A model generated the notes under the pieces. The model worked only from the letters and a program-made list of their open reading frames with translations. It did no database searches and was not told where the DNA came from. A program made the translations under genes and the position numbers. DNA of 64,000 nucleotides from Methylococcales bacterium (GTDB lineage: Bacteria; Pseudomonadota; Gammaproteobacteria; Methylococcales; Methylomonadaceae): assembly GCA_026399095.1 (NCBI GenBank), contig JAPLRP010000019.1, forward strand, positions 62,001 to 126,000. Direction: 5' to 3'. Shown here piece after piece: positions 1 to 9,953 of the stretch (the stretch's first letter is position 1; each line of letters begins with the position of its first letter).

Positions 1-458
1 AATTTAAGTTTGAGCGCAGATAAAATTCGTTTTTCAAGCCATACGGTTCCTTGCTCAGGTCCACCATTAGTGATTGTTTCGGTCAAATAGTCTTCTTTTG
101 TCGTTTTTAAAAAACCCCGTAAAGGATAATAGGCACTAACGGCTTTAATACCAGCTAGTAAAAGTTCATCATGCTCGATTAATACACTTGAAAATTCAGC
201 GGTGCTTGCTTGCGCCAAATTAAGTTGCTTGGCTTTAGTTAACCAGTCAGTCGATATCGGGGCAGGGCTGGAAATGACTAAATCCGCAGCTAAAAATTCA
301 GCGCTTTGGTTGCTCATGGTTCGCTGCAGACGGTCTGAAAAAATTGCGATGGCAGTTGAGCTGGTCACGGCAATTATTAAAGCTATTATCAGTATTGTTA
401 GTTCACCGGAGCGACTGTCACGCCATAATAATCGTAGAGCCAGATTGAAGCGACTCAC
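1..458 (-). CDS. ABC transporter permease, YbbP/FtsX type (partial, N-terminal part)
   Basis: Only the first 152 codons are in the window; the gene continues beyond base 1. It starts at GTG 458, overlapping the stop of the ATPase gene by four bases (GTGA), so the two are translationally coupled. The visible protein has a basic N-terminus (VSRFNLALRLLWRDSRSGEL), a hydrophobic first membrane helix at about residues 20-38 (ILIIALIIAVTSSTAIA) and then a soluble periplasmic-type segment. This is how large MacB/FtsX-superfamily permeases such as YbbP begin. Position beside a LolD-like ATPase and tesA matches the E. coli ybbP-ybbA-tesA arrangement. The transported substrate is unknown. Confidence 0.85.
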   Translation of the reverse strand, partial: MSRFNLALRLLWRDSRSGELTILIIALIIAVTSSTAIAIFSDRLQRTMSNQSAEFLAADLVISSPAPISTDWLTKAKQLNLAQASTAEFSSVLIEHDELLLAGIKAVSAYYPLRGFLKTTKEDYLTETITNGGPEQGTVWLEKRILSALKLK

Positions 459-1144
459 ACTATTAGTCCAGCATTAAGTTGAATGGTTCTATCACAAAGG
501 GATGCCAAATTGTGATCATGTGTCACCAGAATCAAGGTGGTTTTGTTTTCAAGATTAAGCTCGAATAGTAAATCAATAATTGTTTTACCGGTTTTACTAT
601 CTAGATTGCCGGTAGGTTCATCGGCAAAAAGAATGGCAGGTTTTGTGACAAACGCTCTGGCAAGGGCTACTCTTTGCTGCTCTCCACCAGATAGCTGTTT
701 GGATGTATGTGATAGACGATGAGATAAACCTACTCTATGTAATAAAGCAGTTGCTGCAATCCTGGCATTTTTGTCACCACTTAACTCTAGGGGCAACATT
801 ACATTCTCCAAGGCAGTAAGCCCCGGCAATAATTGAAATGACTGAAAAACAAAGCCAATCAATGCATTACGCACAGTTGCACGACCATCTTCGGTCATGT
901 TAGTTAACGACTTTCCATTAAGGGTGATTGACCCGTAACTAGGTGTATCCAATCCTGCCAACAAGCTTATTAGAGTGGATTTTCCCGAGCCAGATTCACC
1001 AATAATGGCAATACTTTCACCGGATTTGATTATCAAATCTATCGATGCCAATATATGCAATATTCCTTCAGAAGTTACCACCGATTTACCTAGGCCTTCT
1101 GTTATTATAATGTCGTTAGATTTTTGATTAACTTGAGTTTGCAT
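455..1144 (-). CDS. ABC transporter ATP-binding protein, LolD/YbbA family
   Basis: This 229-residue ATPase should power the adjacent permease. Walker A is at residues 49-56 (GESGSGKS), the signature LSGGEQQR at 151-158, Walker B ILFADE at 171-176 followed by the PTGNLD segment, and the switch histidine at 209. These are typical of the LolD/MacB/YbbA branch, whose members export lipoproteins or other envelope molecules rather than import nutrients. I chose the ATG at 1144; a reading frame extends 20 codons further upstream but would run into tesA. The start codon lies one base from the tesA start on the other strand. Substrate cannot be told from sequence. Confidence 0.9.
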   Translation of the reverse strand: MQTQVNQKSNDIIITEGLGKSVVTSEGILHILASIDLIIKSGESIAIIGESGSGKSTLISLLAGLDTPSYGSITLNGKSLTNMTEDGRATVRNALIGFVFQSFQLLPGLTALENVMLPLELSGDKNARIAATALLHRVGLSHRLSHTSKQLSGGEQQRVALARAFVTKPAILFADEPTGNLDSKTGKTIIDLLFELNLENKTTLILVTHDHNLASLCDRTIQLNAGLIV

Positions 1145-1145
1145 A

Positions 1146-1754
1146 ATGCGTATATTGTTATTTACAGTGATAATTTTATTAATGCCTATGTCTGCAATAG
1201 CCAAGCCATCAACGATAGTCGTTTTCGGAGATAGTATCAGTGCTGGTTACGGAATTGAAGTACAAGAAGGTTGGGTTGCGTTATTAAACAAAAAACTCAA
1301 GGAAACGAATAGCAATTACATAATTAGTAATGCCAGCATCAGTGGCGAAACCACCGCAGGAGGCTTAGCGCGTATTGATCAAGTTTTAACAACACAAAAA
1401 CCGGCTATTATATTGCTTCAGCTTGGTGCGAATGATGGTTTGCGTGGTCTTTCTCCTGTAATGATGAAAAATAATCTTTTTGATATAGTCCGCAGATCGC
1501 AAAAGTCCGGAGCAAAAGTGATTTTATTGGGAATGAAAATCCCACCCAATTATGGTAAACGTTACGTTGATATGTTTTATAATGTTTATCCAGAATTGTC
1601 CAAAGAAATGGGTATTCCAATGGTCCCTTTTCTTCTCGAAGATGTTGCTTTGGATAAAGATTTGATGCAAGCTGACAGACTTCATCCTAATGCCAAAGCA
1701 CAGCCTATACTTGCCGACAAAATTAAGCCTTATCTTATTCCTCTACTTAAATAA
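1146..1754 (+). CDS. tesA: Arylesterase / acyl-CoA thioesterase I, SGNH hydrolase
   Basis: TesA is a periplasmic lipid esterase of the SGNH family. The 202-residue product has a signal peptide ending near MSAIA (residue 19). Block I is GDS with Ser30, block III is GAND with Asn96, and block V is DRLH with Asp177 and His180, so the catalytic set is complete. Length fits TesA (about 190-210). It is divergent from the ybbA-like ATPase, as in E. coli, and its ATG at 1146 leaves no room for a leader outside the ATPase coding region. It may be co-transcribed with the next gene, 13 bases downstream. Physiological substrate is unclear for the whole family. Confidence 0.92.
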   Translation: MRILLFTVIILLMPMSAIAKPSTIVVFGDSISAGYGIEVQEGWVALLNKKLKETNSNYIISNASISGETTAGGLARIDQVLTTQKPAIILLQLGANDGLRGLSPVMMKNNLFDIVRRSQKSGAKVILLGMKIPPNYGKRYVDMFYNVYPELSKEMGIPMVPFLLEDVALDKDLMQADRLHPNAKAQPILADKIKPYLIPLLK

Positions 1755-1767
1755 ACGAGAGTTACTG

Positions 1768-2196
1768 ATGACAGTGTTAACATTGAAACAAGCCAATCTT
1801 ATTATAAACACCGCTACTCATATAGCGAGAGAATTAAATCTGGCGCCTCTTACGGTTATTGTTCTGGATACCGCTGGTCATGTAAAAGCCATGCAAAGAG
1901 AAGACGGCGCCAGTATGATCAGGCAACAAATTGCTACGGCAAAAGCTTGGGGAGCCGTTAACATGGGCGTATCATCTCGAAGTTTGGCTGGTGTTGCGGC
2001 ACAAAGACCGGATTTCATGAATGCTTTAATAGACGTGGCAGGTGGAAAAATAATGCCGGTTCCTGGCGGCGTTCTTATCCGTGATGCCGACAATAATCTC
2101 TTGGGTGCCGTTGGTATTAGTGGTGATGTATCAGATCAAGACGAGCGGTGTGCAATTGCAGGGATAGAGGCTGTGGGATTTTTTGCGGTTGTTTGA
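1768..2196 (+). CDS. GlcG/HbpS-family protein (DUF336)
   Basis: A 142-residue protein of the GlcG/HbpS/PduO C-terminal family. Features seen are an N-terminal helix (LKQANLIINTATHIAREL), the TVIVLDTAGHVKAMQRED strand-turn, and a glycine-rich GGVLIRDADNNLLGAVGISG core near residues 95-120. Family members bind haem or cobalamin-like tetrapyrroles or are accessory to glycolate or diol use; no reaction can be assigned here. I chose ATG 1768, after an ACGAGAG ribosome-binding sequence, over an upstream in-frame ATG inside tesA, because homology to the family begins there. The gene follows tesA closely and is followed by an inverted repeat. Confidence 0.8.
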   Translation: MTVLTLKQANLIINTATHIARELNLAPLTVIVLDTAGHVKAMQREDGASMIRQQIATAKAWGAVNMGVSSRSLAGVAAQRPDFMNALIDVAGGKIMPVPGGVLIRDADNNLLGAVGISGDVSDQDERCAIAGIEAVGFFAVV

Positions 2197-2248
2197 TATT
2201 TAAAGGCAAAAATAACTTGCTGGTTTGAATAGTCTGTAATGATTTAGT

Positions 2249-2283
2249 CCATCATATCATCGCTGGTATCGTTGATATGATGG
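2249..2283. terminator. Inverted repeat between convergent genes, possible transcription stop
   Basis: A perfect 11-base-pair stem (CCATCATATCA / TGATATGATGG) encloses a 13-base loop. It lies 53 bases after the GlcG-like gene and 80 bases from the convergent tatC end. The T-run after it is short and broken (GTTTCT), so intrinsic termination is plausible but not certain; it could act in both directions. Confidence 0.45.
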
Positions 2284-2362
2284 GTTTCTATAACAAATTA
2301 AGATTTTCGTTAAGTAATAAAAAATCTTGTTCGTAATGTCACACGTCTGTTTGATATTGCGA

Positions 2363-3169
2363 CTAATTATCTTTTTGCTCTAGTTTATTTATAGCTAACG
2401 AGTCTTCCAGAGCTATTTCGTCGTCATCATCTTTACTTTGTTTGGGCACGAACAATCGCGAAAAAAACAAGCCCGCTTCAAACAGCAGCCACATGGGCAC
2501 TGCCAACAATGTTTGCGAAATGGCATCAGGAGGTGTTAGAAAAGCACCGATTATAAATGCACCCACGATTACATAGGGGCGTTTATCAGCAAGATCAGAT
2601 GGGGTGACCAAACCTGTCCAGACCAAAACAATAGTAAATATAGGTACTTCAAAACAAACCCCAAACGCAAAAAACAGCGTTAAAACAAAGTCCAAATATT
2701 TGGTAATATCCGTCATAATAGCAACACCTGTTGGTGCAGCGGCAGTCAAAAAGCCAAATATGATTGGAAACACCACAAAATAAGCAAAGGCTGCCCCCAG
2801 ATAAAACAGTAATGAACTTGCAATCAGTAAGGGTAAGATCATTTTCTTTTCGCGTTTATACAGACCCGGTGCAACAAAAGCCCAAAACTGATAAAGAATG
2901 ACGGGAATAGAAATAAAAACAGAGACGACCAAGGCCAACTTGAAGGGTGTAAAAAAAGGAGAGGCCACATCAATAGCAATCATTGTGCTATTTTTGGGCA
3001 TGTGTTTCATTAGTGGCCCTGCCAAAATGCTATATATTTGGTTAGCGTAAGTAGATAAGGCCAGAAATATAGCTAAAACGAATAAAATCACCTTTAATAG
3101 GCGATTACGCAGCTCAATGAGGTGGCTAATGAAAGGCTGGGTAGTCTCTTCTAATTTATTTTGGTTCAT
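2363..3169 (-). CDS. tatC: Sec-independent translocase subunit TatC
   Basis: TatC is the signal-peptide receptor core of the twin-arginine translocase, which exports folded proteins across the inner membrane. The 268-residue protein begins with the conserved cytoplasmic stretch [14 protein letters not shown] and has six predicted membrane helices. It carries the conserved [15 protein letters not shown] loop, the FGVCFEVP motif and the LTPPD loop near residue 220. The C-terminal tail is acidic ([11 protein letters not shown]). It overlaps tatB by 14 bases and ends the tatABC run. The tail composition is the only unusual feature; the call is secure. Confidence 0.97.
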   Translation of the reverse strand: MNQNKLEETTQPFISHLIELRNRLLKVILFVLAIFLALSTYANQIYSILAGPLMKHMPKNSTMIAIDVASPFFTPFKLALVVSVFISIPVILYQFWAFVAPGLYKREKKMILPLLIASSLLFYLGAAFAYFVVFPIIFGFLTAAAPTGVAIMTDITKYLDFVLTLFFAFGVCFEVPIFTIVLVWTGLVTPSDLADKRPYVIVGAFIIGAFLTPPDAISQTLLAVPMWLLFEAGLFFSRLFVPKQSKDDDDEIALEDSLAINKLEQKDN

Positions 3170-3482
3170 CGGGTAGATTGACGTCTATTAGAGCCTTTTC
3201 CGGTAATTCTGCAAGTGAAGCTTTAATAGAGTTTGTGATATCGGTTGTTTCATTGATGGCGCTATGAAATTCATTAATATCGACATGCTCTTTTAATAGC
3301 TGACGAATTTCTTCCTCTTGCAATTCTTGTTGTATTTCTGCTTTAACCGAGGCCACCATAGAGCGTGACTTTCCAATCCAGAAGCCCGCAAGTCGAGCGA
3401 CTTTAGGTAAACGCTCTGGTCCTATAACTAATAAACTGACCAAGCCGATCATTATAAGCTCGGAAAAACCTATATCAAACAT
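3156..3482 (-). CDS. tatB: Sec-independent translocase subunit TatB
   Basis: TatB forms the substrate-binding complex with TatC. The 108-residue protein starts [30 protein letters not shown]-like: one N-terminal helix, then the hallmark GPERLP hinge near residues 20-25, then an amphipathic helix and a charged tail. The FDIGF start and GPERLP hinge separate it from TatA. It begins one base after the tatA stop and overlaps tatC by 14 bases, so stoichiometric translation is likely. Confidence 0.95.
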   Translation of the reverse strand: MFDIGFSELIMIGLVSLLVIGPERLPKVARLAGFWIGKSRSMVASVKAEIQQELQEEEIRQLLKEHVDINEFHSAINETTDITNSIKASLAELPEKALIDVNLPDEPK

Positions 3483-3483
3483 A

Positions 3484-3699
3484 TCAGTCTTTTTCGTTTT
3501 TCTTGGAAGTTACTTCGCCCTCAATAGTTTCTTCTTCATCGTCAGTTTGTTTTTTTGCTTCTTCACCATCTTTAACTGCAGAGCGGAAGCTTTTAATCGC
3601 ACCACCCAAGTCACCACCTATGTTACGCAGTTTTTTGGTGCCAAAAAGCACAATCACGATAACTAATATAACTAATAATTCTTTAATGCCGATGCCCAT
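3484..3699 (-). CDS. tatA: Sec-independent translocase subunit TatA
   Basis: TatA oligomerises to form the translocation path. The 71-residue protein has one membrane helix ([12 protein letters not shown]), the conserved [14 protein letters not shown] hinge, an amphipathic helix ending GGAIKSFR and an acidic, lysine-rich tail. The ATG at 3699 follows a good ribosome-binding site (GGAGTAAGAA). The gene is first of tatABC and lies 185 bases after hisE; that gap may hold a tat promoter, though I could not pick a convincing one. Confidence 0.95.
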   Translation of the reverse strand: MGIGIKELLVILVIVIVLFGTKKLRNIGGDLGGAIKSFRSAVKDGEEAKKQTDDEEETIEGEVTSKKNEKD

Positions 3700-3884
3700 T
3701 TCTTACTCCAGTGGTCTATAAGTGTAAACTTATATTGTTAAGAGACTATAATTAAGCAAGATAAACAGGTTGGAACAAGTTTAACTTCGCAAAAGAAAAT
3801 TTCTTATGATAATGGTTAATAATAAAACGATGTTATTAGGTTTGTATATAATCAAATTATCTTAACATACAAATGCTGGGTTTT

Positions 3885-4202
3885 TTATTTACTACGCTGT
3901 GCTTTTTCATCCAGACCAGATAATCCAAAACGGCGTTGCAGTTCTTGTAATACGTCATCTGGCGCCAAGCCTTGGTCGGCCAGTAATACCATACAGTGAA
4001 ACCACAAATCAGCGGTTTCATAAATAATTTGTTTTTTATCGCCATTTTTGGCAGCGATAATTGTTTCAGCCGCTTCTTCGCCTATTTTTTTTAGAATAGT
4101 ATCGATTCCTTTTGAATAAAGACTGGCTACATAAGATTTATCTGCAGACTCCAGTTTACGTTGCTCCAGAATTTTGGCTAGTTCTTGTAATACTTCACTC
4201 AT
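3885..4202 (-). CDS. hisE: Phosphoribosyl-ATP pyrophosphatase
   Basis: HisE hydrolyses phosphoribosyl-ATP to phosphoribosyl-AMP, the second histidine-synthesis step. The 105-residue protein contains the all-alpha MazG-like helices with the conserved acidic set [12 protein letters not shown] and [11 protein letters not shown] 4202 overlaps the hisI stop by four bases; a longer reading frame upstream lies inside hisI and was rejected. hisE is separate from hisI, not fused as in enteric bacteria, and is followed by tatABC, an order also known from Pseudomonas. Confidence 0.95.
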   Translation of the reverse strand: MSEVLQELAKILEQRKLESADKSYVASLYSKGIDTILKKIGEEAAETIIAAKNGDKKQIIYETADLWFHCMVLLADQGLAPDDVLQELQRRFGLSGLDEKAQRSK

Positions 4203-4591
4203 GATTTGATATAAATTGATTTTGGATCTTTTAATACGGGCTCTATAGCTTGCCATTGCCCATCAATCAGGCGGCGATAAAAACAGCTTTCACGTCCTGT
4301 GTGACAAGCAATGCCACCTTCTTGTTCAATTTTAAGGAGGATAACATCTTCATCGCAATCCAGAAACAAACCAATCACTTTCTGTCTGTGTCCGGATTCT
4401 TCACCTTTGCGCCATAACTTACCGCGCGACCTTGACCAATAAACAGCATATCCTTCTGAGACTGTTAAGTTTAGGGATGCACGATTCATCCATGCAAACA
4501 TAAGTATTTTTCCGGTATCAGCTTGTTGTGCTATAACAGGACAAAGGCCATCCTCAGTCCATTGGATTTCGTCTAGCCAGGAAATGCTCAT
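4199..4591 (-). CDS. hisI: Phosphoribosyl-AMP cyclohydrolase
   Basis: HisI opens the purine ring of phosphoribosyl-AMP, the third histidine step. The 130-residue protein has the zinc and magnesium-binding motifs expected: [13 protein letters not shown] with a metal-binding Asp set and Cys, and [13 protein letters not shown] with the paired cysteines. [17 protein letters not shown] is the conserved phosphate-binding region. It overlaps hisF and hisE by four bases at either end, so the three are coupled. Confidence 0.96.
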   Translation of the reverse strand: MSISWLDEIQWTEDGLCPVIAQQADTGKILMFAWMNRASLNLTVSEGYAVYWSRSRGKLWRKGEESGHRQKVIGLFLDCDEDVILLKIEQEGGIACHTGRESCFYRRLIDGQWQAIEPVLKDPKSIYIKS

Positions 4592-5361
4592 AGACGCATT
4601 TCTATGCCACGGGAGGCCATGTGTTCTTTAGCTTGTTGGATGGTGTATTCTGCAAAATGAAAAATACTGGCTGCTAGAACGGCATCGGCTTTGCCTTGAA
4701 GTACGCCTTCAGCTAAATGTTCCAAGTTACCTACACCGCCCGAGGCAATAACCGGCACGGTAACCGCTTGACTAATTGCACATGTTAAAGGCAAATCAAA
4801 GCCCTCTCGCGTGCCGTCTCTATCCATGCTGGTTAACAGTATTTCCCCCGCGCCATAATTGACCATTTTTTCTGCCCAGTTGATTGCTTCTATGCCGGTA
4901 GATTTACGTCCACCATGGGTAAAAATTTCCCAGCGATCAACTTCGTTTGGTTGACTGACTTTCTTGGCATCTATGGCAACAACAATGCATTGTGAGCCAA
5001 AACGTTGCGCAGCTTCGCGAACAAATTCAGGATTAAATACTGCGGCACTGTTAATACCCACCTTATCCGCTCCCGCATTGAGCATGCGGCGAATATCATC
5101 TAATGTTCTGATGCCCCCACCGACGGTTAATGGTATGAAAACCTGGCTGGCCACTTGTTCAACAACATGGACCAGCGTGTCACGGTTATCATGAGTCGCG
5201 GTAATATCTAAGAAAGTAATCTCGTCGGCACCCTCACGATCATAACGCCTTGCAACTTCTACTGGGTCACCGGCATCACGCATGTCAACAAATTTGACGC
5301 CTTTAACTACTCGACCATCTGCGACATCTAGGCAGGGAATAATACGTTTAGCTAAACTCAT
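4588..5361 (-). CDS. hisF: Imidazole glycerol phosphate synthase, cyclase subunit
   Basis: HisF uses ammonia from HisH to make imidazole glycerol phosphate and AICAR from PRFAR. The 257-residue TIM barrel starts [21 protein letters not shown], containing the catalytic Asp11 region, and has the second catalytic Asp in [15 protein letters not shown]. Phosphate-binding loops GGGIR and ASGGVG are present. It overlaps hisA and hisI by four bases. Length and motifs are normal. Confidence 0.97.
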   Translation of the reverse strand: MSLAKRIIPCLDVADGRVVKGVKFVDMRDAGDPVEVARRYDREGADEITFLDITATHDNRDTLVHVVEQVASQVFIPLTVGGGIRTLDDIRRMLNAGADKVGINSAAVFNPEFVREAAQRFGSQCIVVAIDAKKVSQPNEVDRWEIFTHGGRKSTGIEAINWAEKMVNYGAGEILLTSMDRDGTREGFDLPLTCAISQAVTVPVIASGGVGNLEHLAEGVLQGKADAVLAASIFHFAEYTIQQAKEHMASRGIEMRL

Positions 5362-6098
5362 AAGGCCTTAAATGATTCAGCCAGTTTTTCGGCTTCGGCA
5401 AAATCCAACGTGCCTTCATAAATGGCTCGGCCCGTAATAGCGCCCATAATTCCCTCATGAGCTACTGCGCCCAATGCTTTGATGTCATCAATATTAGTAA
5501 TACCGCCGGAAGCAATGACCGGGATTTTAATGGCTCGTGCCAATCGTGCGGTAGCTTCTACGTTAACACCCTGCATCATGCCGTCTCTGGAGATATCTGT
5601 ATAAATTATGGCTTCTACACCATCAGCTTCAAAATGTTGGGCCAAATCAATCACATCATGTTTGGATAGTTTTGACCAGCCATCAATTGCAACTTTACCG
5701 TCTTTTGCATCCAATCCAATAATGATGCGTCTTGGAAATTCAATGGCCATGTCTCTGACAAAATGAGGCTCATTAACGGCCTTTGTGCCAATAATAACGT
5801 ATTCTACGCCTGCATCAAGATAAGCTTGTATGGTTTCTTCATCACGAATTCCGCCACCAATCTGCACAGGAACATTGGGATAGGCTGCTACAATGGCATG
5901 AATAACTTCGGCATTGACTGGTTTTCCGGCAAAAGCGCCGTCTAAATCAACCAAATGAATTCTTTTGGCGCCAGCAGCAACCCAGCGACCGGCAACAGCA
6001 ACAGGATCATCAGAAAAAATGGTGTTATCGTCCATCCTTCCCTGACGTAAACGCACACATTTACCTTCTTTCAAATCGATAGCGGGTATTAACAACAT
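5358..6098 (-). CDS. hisA: ProFAR isomerase
   Basis: HisA isomerises ProFAR to PRFAR, the fourth histidine step. The 246-residue TIM barrel begins [17 protein letters not shown] with the catalytic Asp8 and carries the second catalytic Asp in [19 protein letters not shown] and ASGGI phosphate loops are visible. ATG 6098 fits the family start; an in-frame extension of 15 codons upstream has no support. The stop overlaps hisF by four bases. Confidence 0.96.
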   Translation of the reverse strand: MLLIPAIDLKEGKCVRLRQGRMDDNTIFSDDPVAVAGRWVAAGAKRIHLVDLDGAFAGKPVNAEVIHAIVAAYPNVPVQIGGGIRDEETIQAYLDAGVEYVIIGTKAVNEPHFVRDMAIEFPRRIIIGLDAKDGKVAIDGWSKLSKHDVIDLAQHFEADGVEAIIYTDISRDGMMQGVNVEATARLARAIKIPVIASGGITNIDDIKALGAVAHEGIMGAITGRAIYEGTLDFAEAEKLAESFKAL

Positions 6099-6129
6099 AA
6101 ATACTAAATCCTTAACAACTTGTAAACAC

Positions 6130-6771
6130 TTAAATTTGACCATCCCAATGCAAAAAGTTGTTTAGTAGTTGCAAACCTACCGCCTGACTTTTTTCTGGGT
6201 GAAATTGTACTGCAAACACATTATCTTGAGCCAGAGCGCAAGCAAAAGGTTTTGGATATTCTGTGGTTGCTGCTATTAAAGAGGAAGCGTCAGGTTTTGC
6301 ATAGTAACTATGTACAAAATAAAAACGACTATCCTGTGGAATATTTTCCCATAAGGGGTGAGGTGAGAAATGAACTTGGTTCCAGCCCATGTGTGGGATT
6401 TTAAGCTTATTTCCATCACTGTCGAATAAGGCTTCTGAAAAATGCACGACTTTTCCAGGAAGAATACAGAGTCCTTGGGTGTTGTTGTTTTCTTCGCTGT
6501 CAGTCAATAATGCCTGCATGCCCAAGCAAATACCCAGTAATGGCTTTGTTTTTGCAACTGATCGGATAACGGCAGATAAGCCTGAATCATTGAGTGCCTG
6601 CATACAATCTCGCATCGCTCCCACGCCAGGAAATACTACGCGGTCAGCTTGCAAAATCAAATCAGCATCAGCCACAATTTGTACGTCGACATCAGGGGAG
6701 GCGTGTTGAAGGGCTTTTGCAATTGAATGCAAATTGCCCATTCCGTAATCAATTACAGCGACAGAAGACAT
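6130..6771 (-). CDS. hisH: Imidazole glycerol phosphate synthase, glutaminase subunit
   Basis: HisH is the class I glutamine amidotransferase that feeds ammonia to HisF. The 213-residue protein has the nucleophile elbow GICLGMQAL and the His-Glu pair in QFHPEKS near the C-terminus. The N-terminal [13 protein letters not shown] is characteristic. It lies 31 bases before hisA. No Shine-Dalgarno sequence precedes its ATG; instead the leader holds the heptamer repeat at 6781-6801, which reads ACCTTT-rich in the mRNA. Confidence 0.96.
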   Translation of the reverse strand: MSSVAVIDYGMGNLHSIAKALQHASPDVDVQIVADADLILQADRVVFPGVGAMRDCMQALNDSGLSAVIRSVAKTKPLLGICLGMQALLTDSEENNNTQGLCILPGKVVHFSEALFDSDGNKLKIPHMGWNQVHFSPHPLWENIPQDSRFYFVHSYYAKPDASSLIAATTEYPKPFACALAQDNVFAVQFHPEKSQAVGLQLLNNFLHWDGQI

Positions 6772-6780
6772 AAGAAAATC

Positions 6781-6801
6781 AGGTTAAAGGTAAAAGGTGT
6801 A
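6781..6801. repeat. Heptamer repeat (AGGTNNN-type, 3 units) in the hisH leader
   Basis: Three tandem 7-base units on the plus strand, AGGTTAA, AGGTAAA and AGGTGTA, sit ten bases before the hisH start. The same 21 bases recur with two differences at 47277-47297 before polA. Function unknown. Confidence 0.7.
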
Positions 6802-6849
6802 AAACAAACTTTAAAAGGCTTTTTCGCTATTAGCCTGCTGCCTATTTAT

Positions 6850-7443
6850 TTAAAGACTGCCTTTGGTGGATGGCATTATACCTGTCATTCGTATGTCAGC
6901 GGTAATTGCCATACGTATCGCACGACCAAGTGCTTTAAAAATAGTTTCCGCGACATGATGCGCGTTTGCACCTTTCAGGTTATCAATATGCAAGGTCACG
7001 CCGGCATGATTAACAAAGCCCTGAAAAAATTCCCTAAACAAATCAACATCAAAAGTACCTATATTACCTTTTGGGTATTTGACATCATAAAACAGGCCGG
7101 GACGACCTGAAAAATCAATGACTACTCTGGATAAAGCTTCATCCAAAGGAACGTATGAATGTCCATAACGATAGATGCCTTTTTTATCACCAATTGCCAA
7201 CGCAAAAGCTTGCCCTAAAGTAATGCCGATATCTTCAACGGTATGATGTGCGTCGATATGCAAATCACCTTGTGCGTTAATATCCATATCAATCAAGCCA
7301 TGTCTTGCGACTTGGTCAAGCATGTGATCAAGAAAAGGTACACCTGTAACGAAAAAGGCTTTACCTGTTCCATCCAGATTTATTTTACAAGTGATTTGGG
7401 TTTCGAGCGTATTACGCTCAACTTCCGCGATTCTTTGAGTCAT
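6850..7443 (-). CDS. hisB: Imidazoleglycerol-phosphate dehydratase
   Basis: HisB dehydrates imidazole glycerol phosphate to imidazole acetol phosphate. The 197-residue product is the monofunctional form, with no N-terminal histidinol phosphatase domain. The two manganese-binding repeats show as [11 protein letters not shown] and [16 protein letters not shown], plus [12 protein letters not shown] near residue 40. It is the first gene of the minus-strand hisBHAFIE run; hisG, hisD and hisC are outside the window. Confidence 0.97.
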   Translation of the reverse strand: MTQRIAEVERNTLETQITCKINLDGTGKAFFVTGVPFLDHMLDQVARHGLIDMDINAQGDLHIDAHHTVEDIGITLGQAFALAIGDKKGIYRYGHSYVPLDEALSRVVIDFSGRPGLFYDVKYPKGNIGTFDVDLFREFFQGFVNHAGVTLHIDNLKGANAHHVAETIFKALGRAIRMAITADIRMTGIMPSTKGSL

Positions 7444-7544
7444 AACTTTTTAAATAAAGTGGATAAGGTAAGGCTGGCATTAAAGAATTGCTCACCTTAC
7501 CTGAATTGGATTTAGGCCAATCACAAAGGATTGTCCACTAAAAT

Positions 7545-9356
7545 TTAATTCTTGGATGCTCTTTTTCGTTCATTTTCAGTCAACAGCTTTTTACGTAAGC
7601 GAATGGACTTGGGCGTAACTTCAACTAGTTCATCTTCAGAAATAAATTCAAGCGCTTGTTCTAACGTCATCTTCTGAATTCGGGCCAATACTAAACTTTC
7701 ATCGGTACCTGATGCGCGTACATTGGTTAATTGTTTTGGTTTGCAAGGATTGACGCATAAATCATTGCTACGTGAATGTAAACCTACCAGCATGCCTTCA
7801 TAGATTTCATCGCCATTAACGAGAAGCAATTCGCCGCGTTCTTGTAAGGGATGCAAAGAATAAGTAACGGCTTTACCAGCAACCATTGATATCATTACAC
7901 CACGTTGACGATTGCCGACTTCACCCGCTTTCATCGGGCCGTAATGGTCAAATACATGATAAAGCAAACCAGAGCCTGATGTAGCTGTCATAAATTCAGT
8001 TTGGAAGCCAATCAGGCCGCGTGAGGGCATCATATATTCCAGACGGATACGACCTTTTCCATCTGGAACCATATTTGTTAGATCGCCTTTACGCTCGCCC
8101 AGTTTTTCCATAATAGAACCTTGGTGCTCTTCTTCAACTTCAATGGTCACCATTTCAAACGGTTCACATTTTTTACCATCAATTTCTTTGATGATAACTT
8201 CTGGACGCGAAACGCCCATTTCAAAACCTTCGCGGCGCATGTTCTCAATCAGAACAGACAAATGTAATTCGCCACGACCCGATACTTTAAATTTATCTGG
8301 ATCAGCGGTGTCTTCAACTTTTAAAGCAACGTTATGTTGTAATTCTTTGTCAAGTCTGTCGCGTATTTGACGAGTCGTAACGAATTTACCTTCTTTACCG
8401 GCAAAAGGTGAGTTGTTAACTTGAAATGTCATAGTCACTGTGGGCTCATCAACCGATAGTGGTTTCATTGCTTCGACTGCATCAGGATGGCAAAGCGTGT
8501 CAGAAATTTCCAGCTTCTCTATACCGGCAAATGCAATAATGTCGCCAGCTCTTGCATCAGCAACTTCAACACGCTCTAAACCATGGAAGCCATATATTTG
8601 CAGCATGCGACCTTTACGCTCGACACCTTCTCGATTGATAATAGTTATTGGCTGATTGGGTTTGATGCTGCCGCGCTGAATACGCCCGATACCGATAACA
8701 CCCACATAAGTGTTGTAATCCAGGCTGGAAACCTGCATTTGAAAAGGACCATCTATATCAACAGGTGGTGGACTTACTTTTTCCACTATTGTTTCAAATA
8801 AAGGTGTCATATCGCCACCTGTTATGGTGTGTTCCAAGCCCGCATAACCGTTTATAGCAGAGGCATAAACGATAGGGAAATCCAGTTGCTCATCGGTAGC
8901 ACCCAAACGATCAAACAAATCAAAAGTTTGATCAACAACCCAATCAGGACGAGCGCCGGGACGGTCAATTTTATTGATAACAACAATGGGTTTTAAACCT
9001 AAAGCAAAGGCTTTTTGGGTTACAAAACGGGTTTGTGGCATTGGGCCATCAACAGCATCTACCAAAAGTAATACTGAATCAACCATTGATAATACTCGCT
9101 CTACTTCGCCACCAAAATCAGCATGGCCTGGGGTGTCAACGATGTTAATATGATAGCCATTCCAGTCTAGCGCCGTGTTTTTTGCCAGAATGGTAATGCC
9201 TCGTTCTTTTTCAATATCGTTGGAGTCCATCATTCGCTCAGTCACTTTGGTATGTGAGGCAAAGGTACCCGACTGTTGTAATAGCTTATCAACCAAGGTA
9301 GTCTTACCATGATCAACGTGGGCAATAATGGCGATATTTCTTAATTTTTCAATCAC
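7545..9356 (-). CDS. typA: Ribosome-associated GTPase TypA/BipA
   Basis: TypA is an EF-G-like translational GTPase that aids ribosome assembly, especially of the 50S subunit, under stress and cold. The 603-residue protein has G1 AHVDHGKTT, the G2 region RGITI, G3 [11 protein letters not shown] and G4 [10 protein letters not shown]. Domain II, the EF-G III/V-like domains ([19 protein letters not shown]) and the BipA-specific C-terminal domain follow in order. The start is GTG at 9356 and matches the start of known TypA proteins. The gene is monocistronic between hisB and a rhodanese. Confidence 0.96.
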   Translation of the reverse strand: MIEKLRNIAIIAHVDHGKTTLVDKLLQQSGTFASHTKVTERMMDSNDIEKERGITILAKNTALDWNGYHINIVDTPGHADFGGEVERVLSMVDSVLLLVDAVDGPMPQTRFVTQKAFALGLKPIVVINKIDRPGARPDWVVDQTFDLFDRLGATDEQLDFPIVYASAINGYAGLEHTITGGDMTPLFETIVEKVSPPPVDIDGPFQMQVSSLDYNTYVGVIGIGRIQRGSIKPNQPITIINREGVERKGRMLQIYGFHGLERVEVADARAGDIIAFAGIEKLEISDTLCHPDAVEAMKPLSVDEPTVTMTFQVNNSPFAGKEGKFVTTRQIRDRLDKELQHNVALKVEDTADPDKFKVSGRGELHLSVLIENMRREGFEMGVSRPEVIIKEIDGKKCEPFEMVTIEVEEEHQGSIMEKLGERKGDLTNMVPDGKGRIRLEYMMPSRGLIGFQTEFMTATSGSGLLYHVFDHYGPMKAGEVGNRQRGVMISMVAGKAVTYSLHPLQERGELLLVNGDEIYEGMLVGLHSRSNDLCVNPCKPKQLTNVRASGTDESLVLARIQKMTLEQALEFISEDELVEVTPKSIRLRKKLLTENERKRASKN

Positions 9357-9549
9357 TTTTTGTGTACTCTAATGGGTTTAATAAAATAAGTGTTAGGCAG
9401 GGTTTGATTGCCCTTTAAAGCTGTTGTATCGATGGGTAACTAAATCTAGGTGTTTTTTAAGCATACACAAACAAAAGATGGTGAAGCTTCCATCATAAAT
9501 TTAAATAGATTTTGTTGGTAAAACAGTATTAATCGAAATTGAATGCATG

Positions 9550-9942
9550 TTAACTTTGAACCCATGGTAAGTCATTGAAGCGCCAGCCGCCGAGATTACC
9601 TCGGTGGTTGTTTTGGTCTAGCGGGCCTTCAAAGCCATCAATAATGTTAATAAGCCTGCAATAGCCAGCTTCATCAAGTGCCTTTGCTGCATCCAGTGAA
9701 CGCTGTCCACTTCGACAGAGCAATAAAATCGGTACATTTCTATCCGAGACTCGATTTTTGACTTCGGTAACAAATTCTGGGTTAACTTGCCAGTTAGGCG
9801 CTTCTTTCCAAGCAATATGAACTGCACCTATGGGGTGACCGACAAAAGCATGCTCAACTTTTGTGCGCACATCTACCAATACTGCGTCAGTATTCTGTTG
9901 TATCAATTGCCACGCTTGTTGTGGCGTTAAATTTTCTATCAT
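9550..9942 (-). CDS. Single-domain rhodanese-like sulfurtransferase
   Basis: A cytoplasmic 130-residue single rhodanese domain. The active-site loop is CRSGQRS with Cys76, preceded by the CH2A-like segment VLVDVRTKVEHAFVGHPIGA. It probably carries persulfide sulfur from a donor to an unknown acceptor. It lies 11 bases after the methyltransferase gene, so the LysR, methyltransferase and rhodanese genes are probably one transcript. No signal peptide or membrane segment is seen. Confidence 0.9.
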   Translation of the reverse strand: MIENLTPQQAWQLIQQNTDAVLVDVRTKVEHAFVGHPIGAVHIAWKEAPNWQVNPEFVTEVKNRVSDRNVPILLLCRSGQRSLDAAKALDEAGYCRLINIIDGFEGPLDQNNHRGNLGGWRFNDLPWVQS

Positions 9943-9953
9943 GGCATTACCAA

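Noticed and set aside
202-477. Plus-strand frame of 91 codons
   Set aside because: It is antisense to the ABC permease, whose reading frame gives a coherent membrane protein.
7467-7501. GGTAAGG/CCTTACC inverted repeat between hisB and typA
   Set aside because: Seven base pairs with a 21-base loop and no T-run; too weak to call a terminator.
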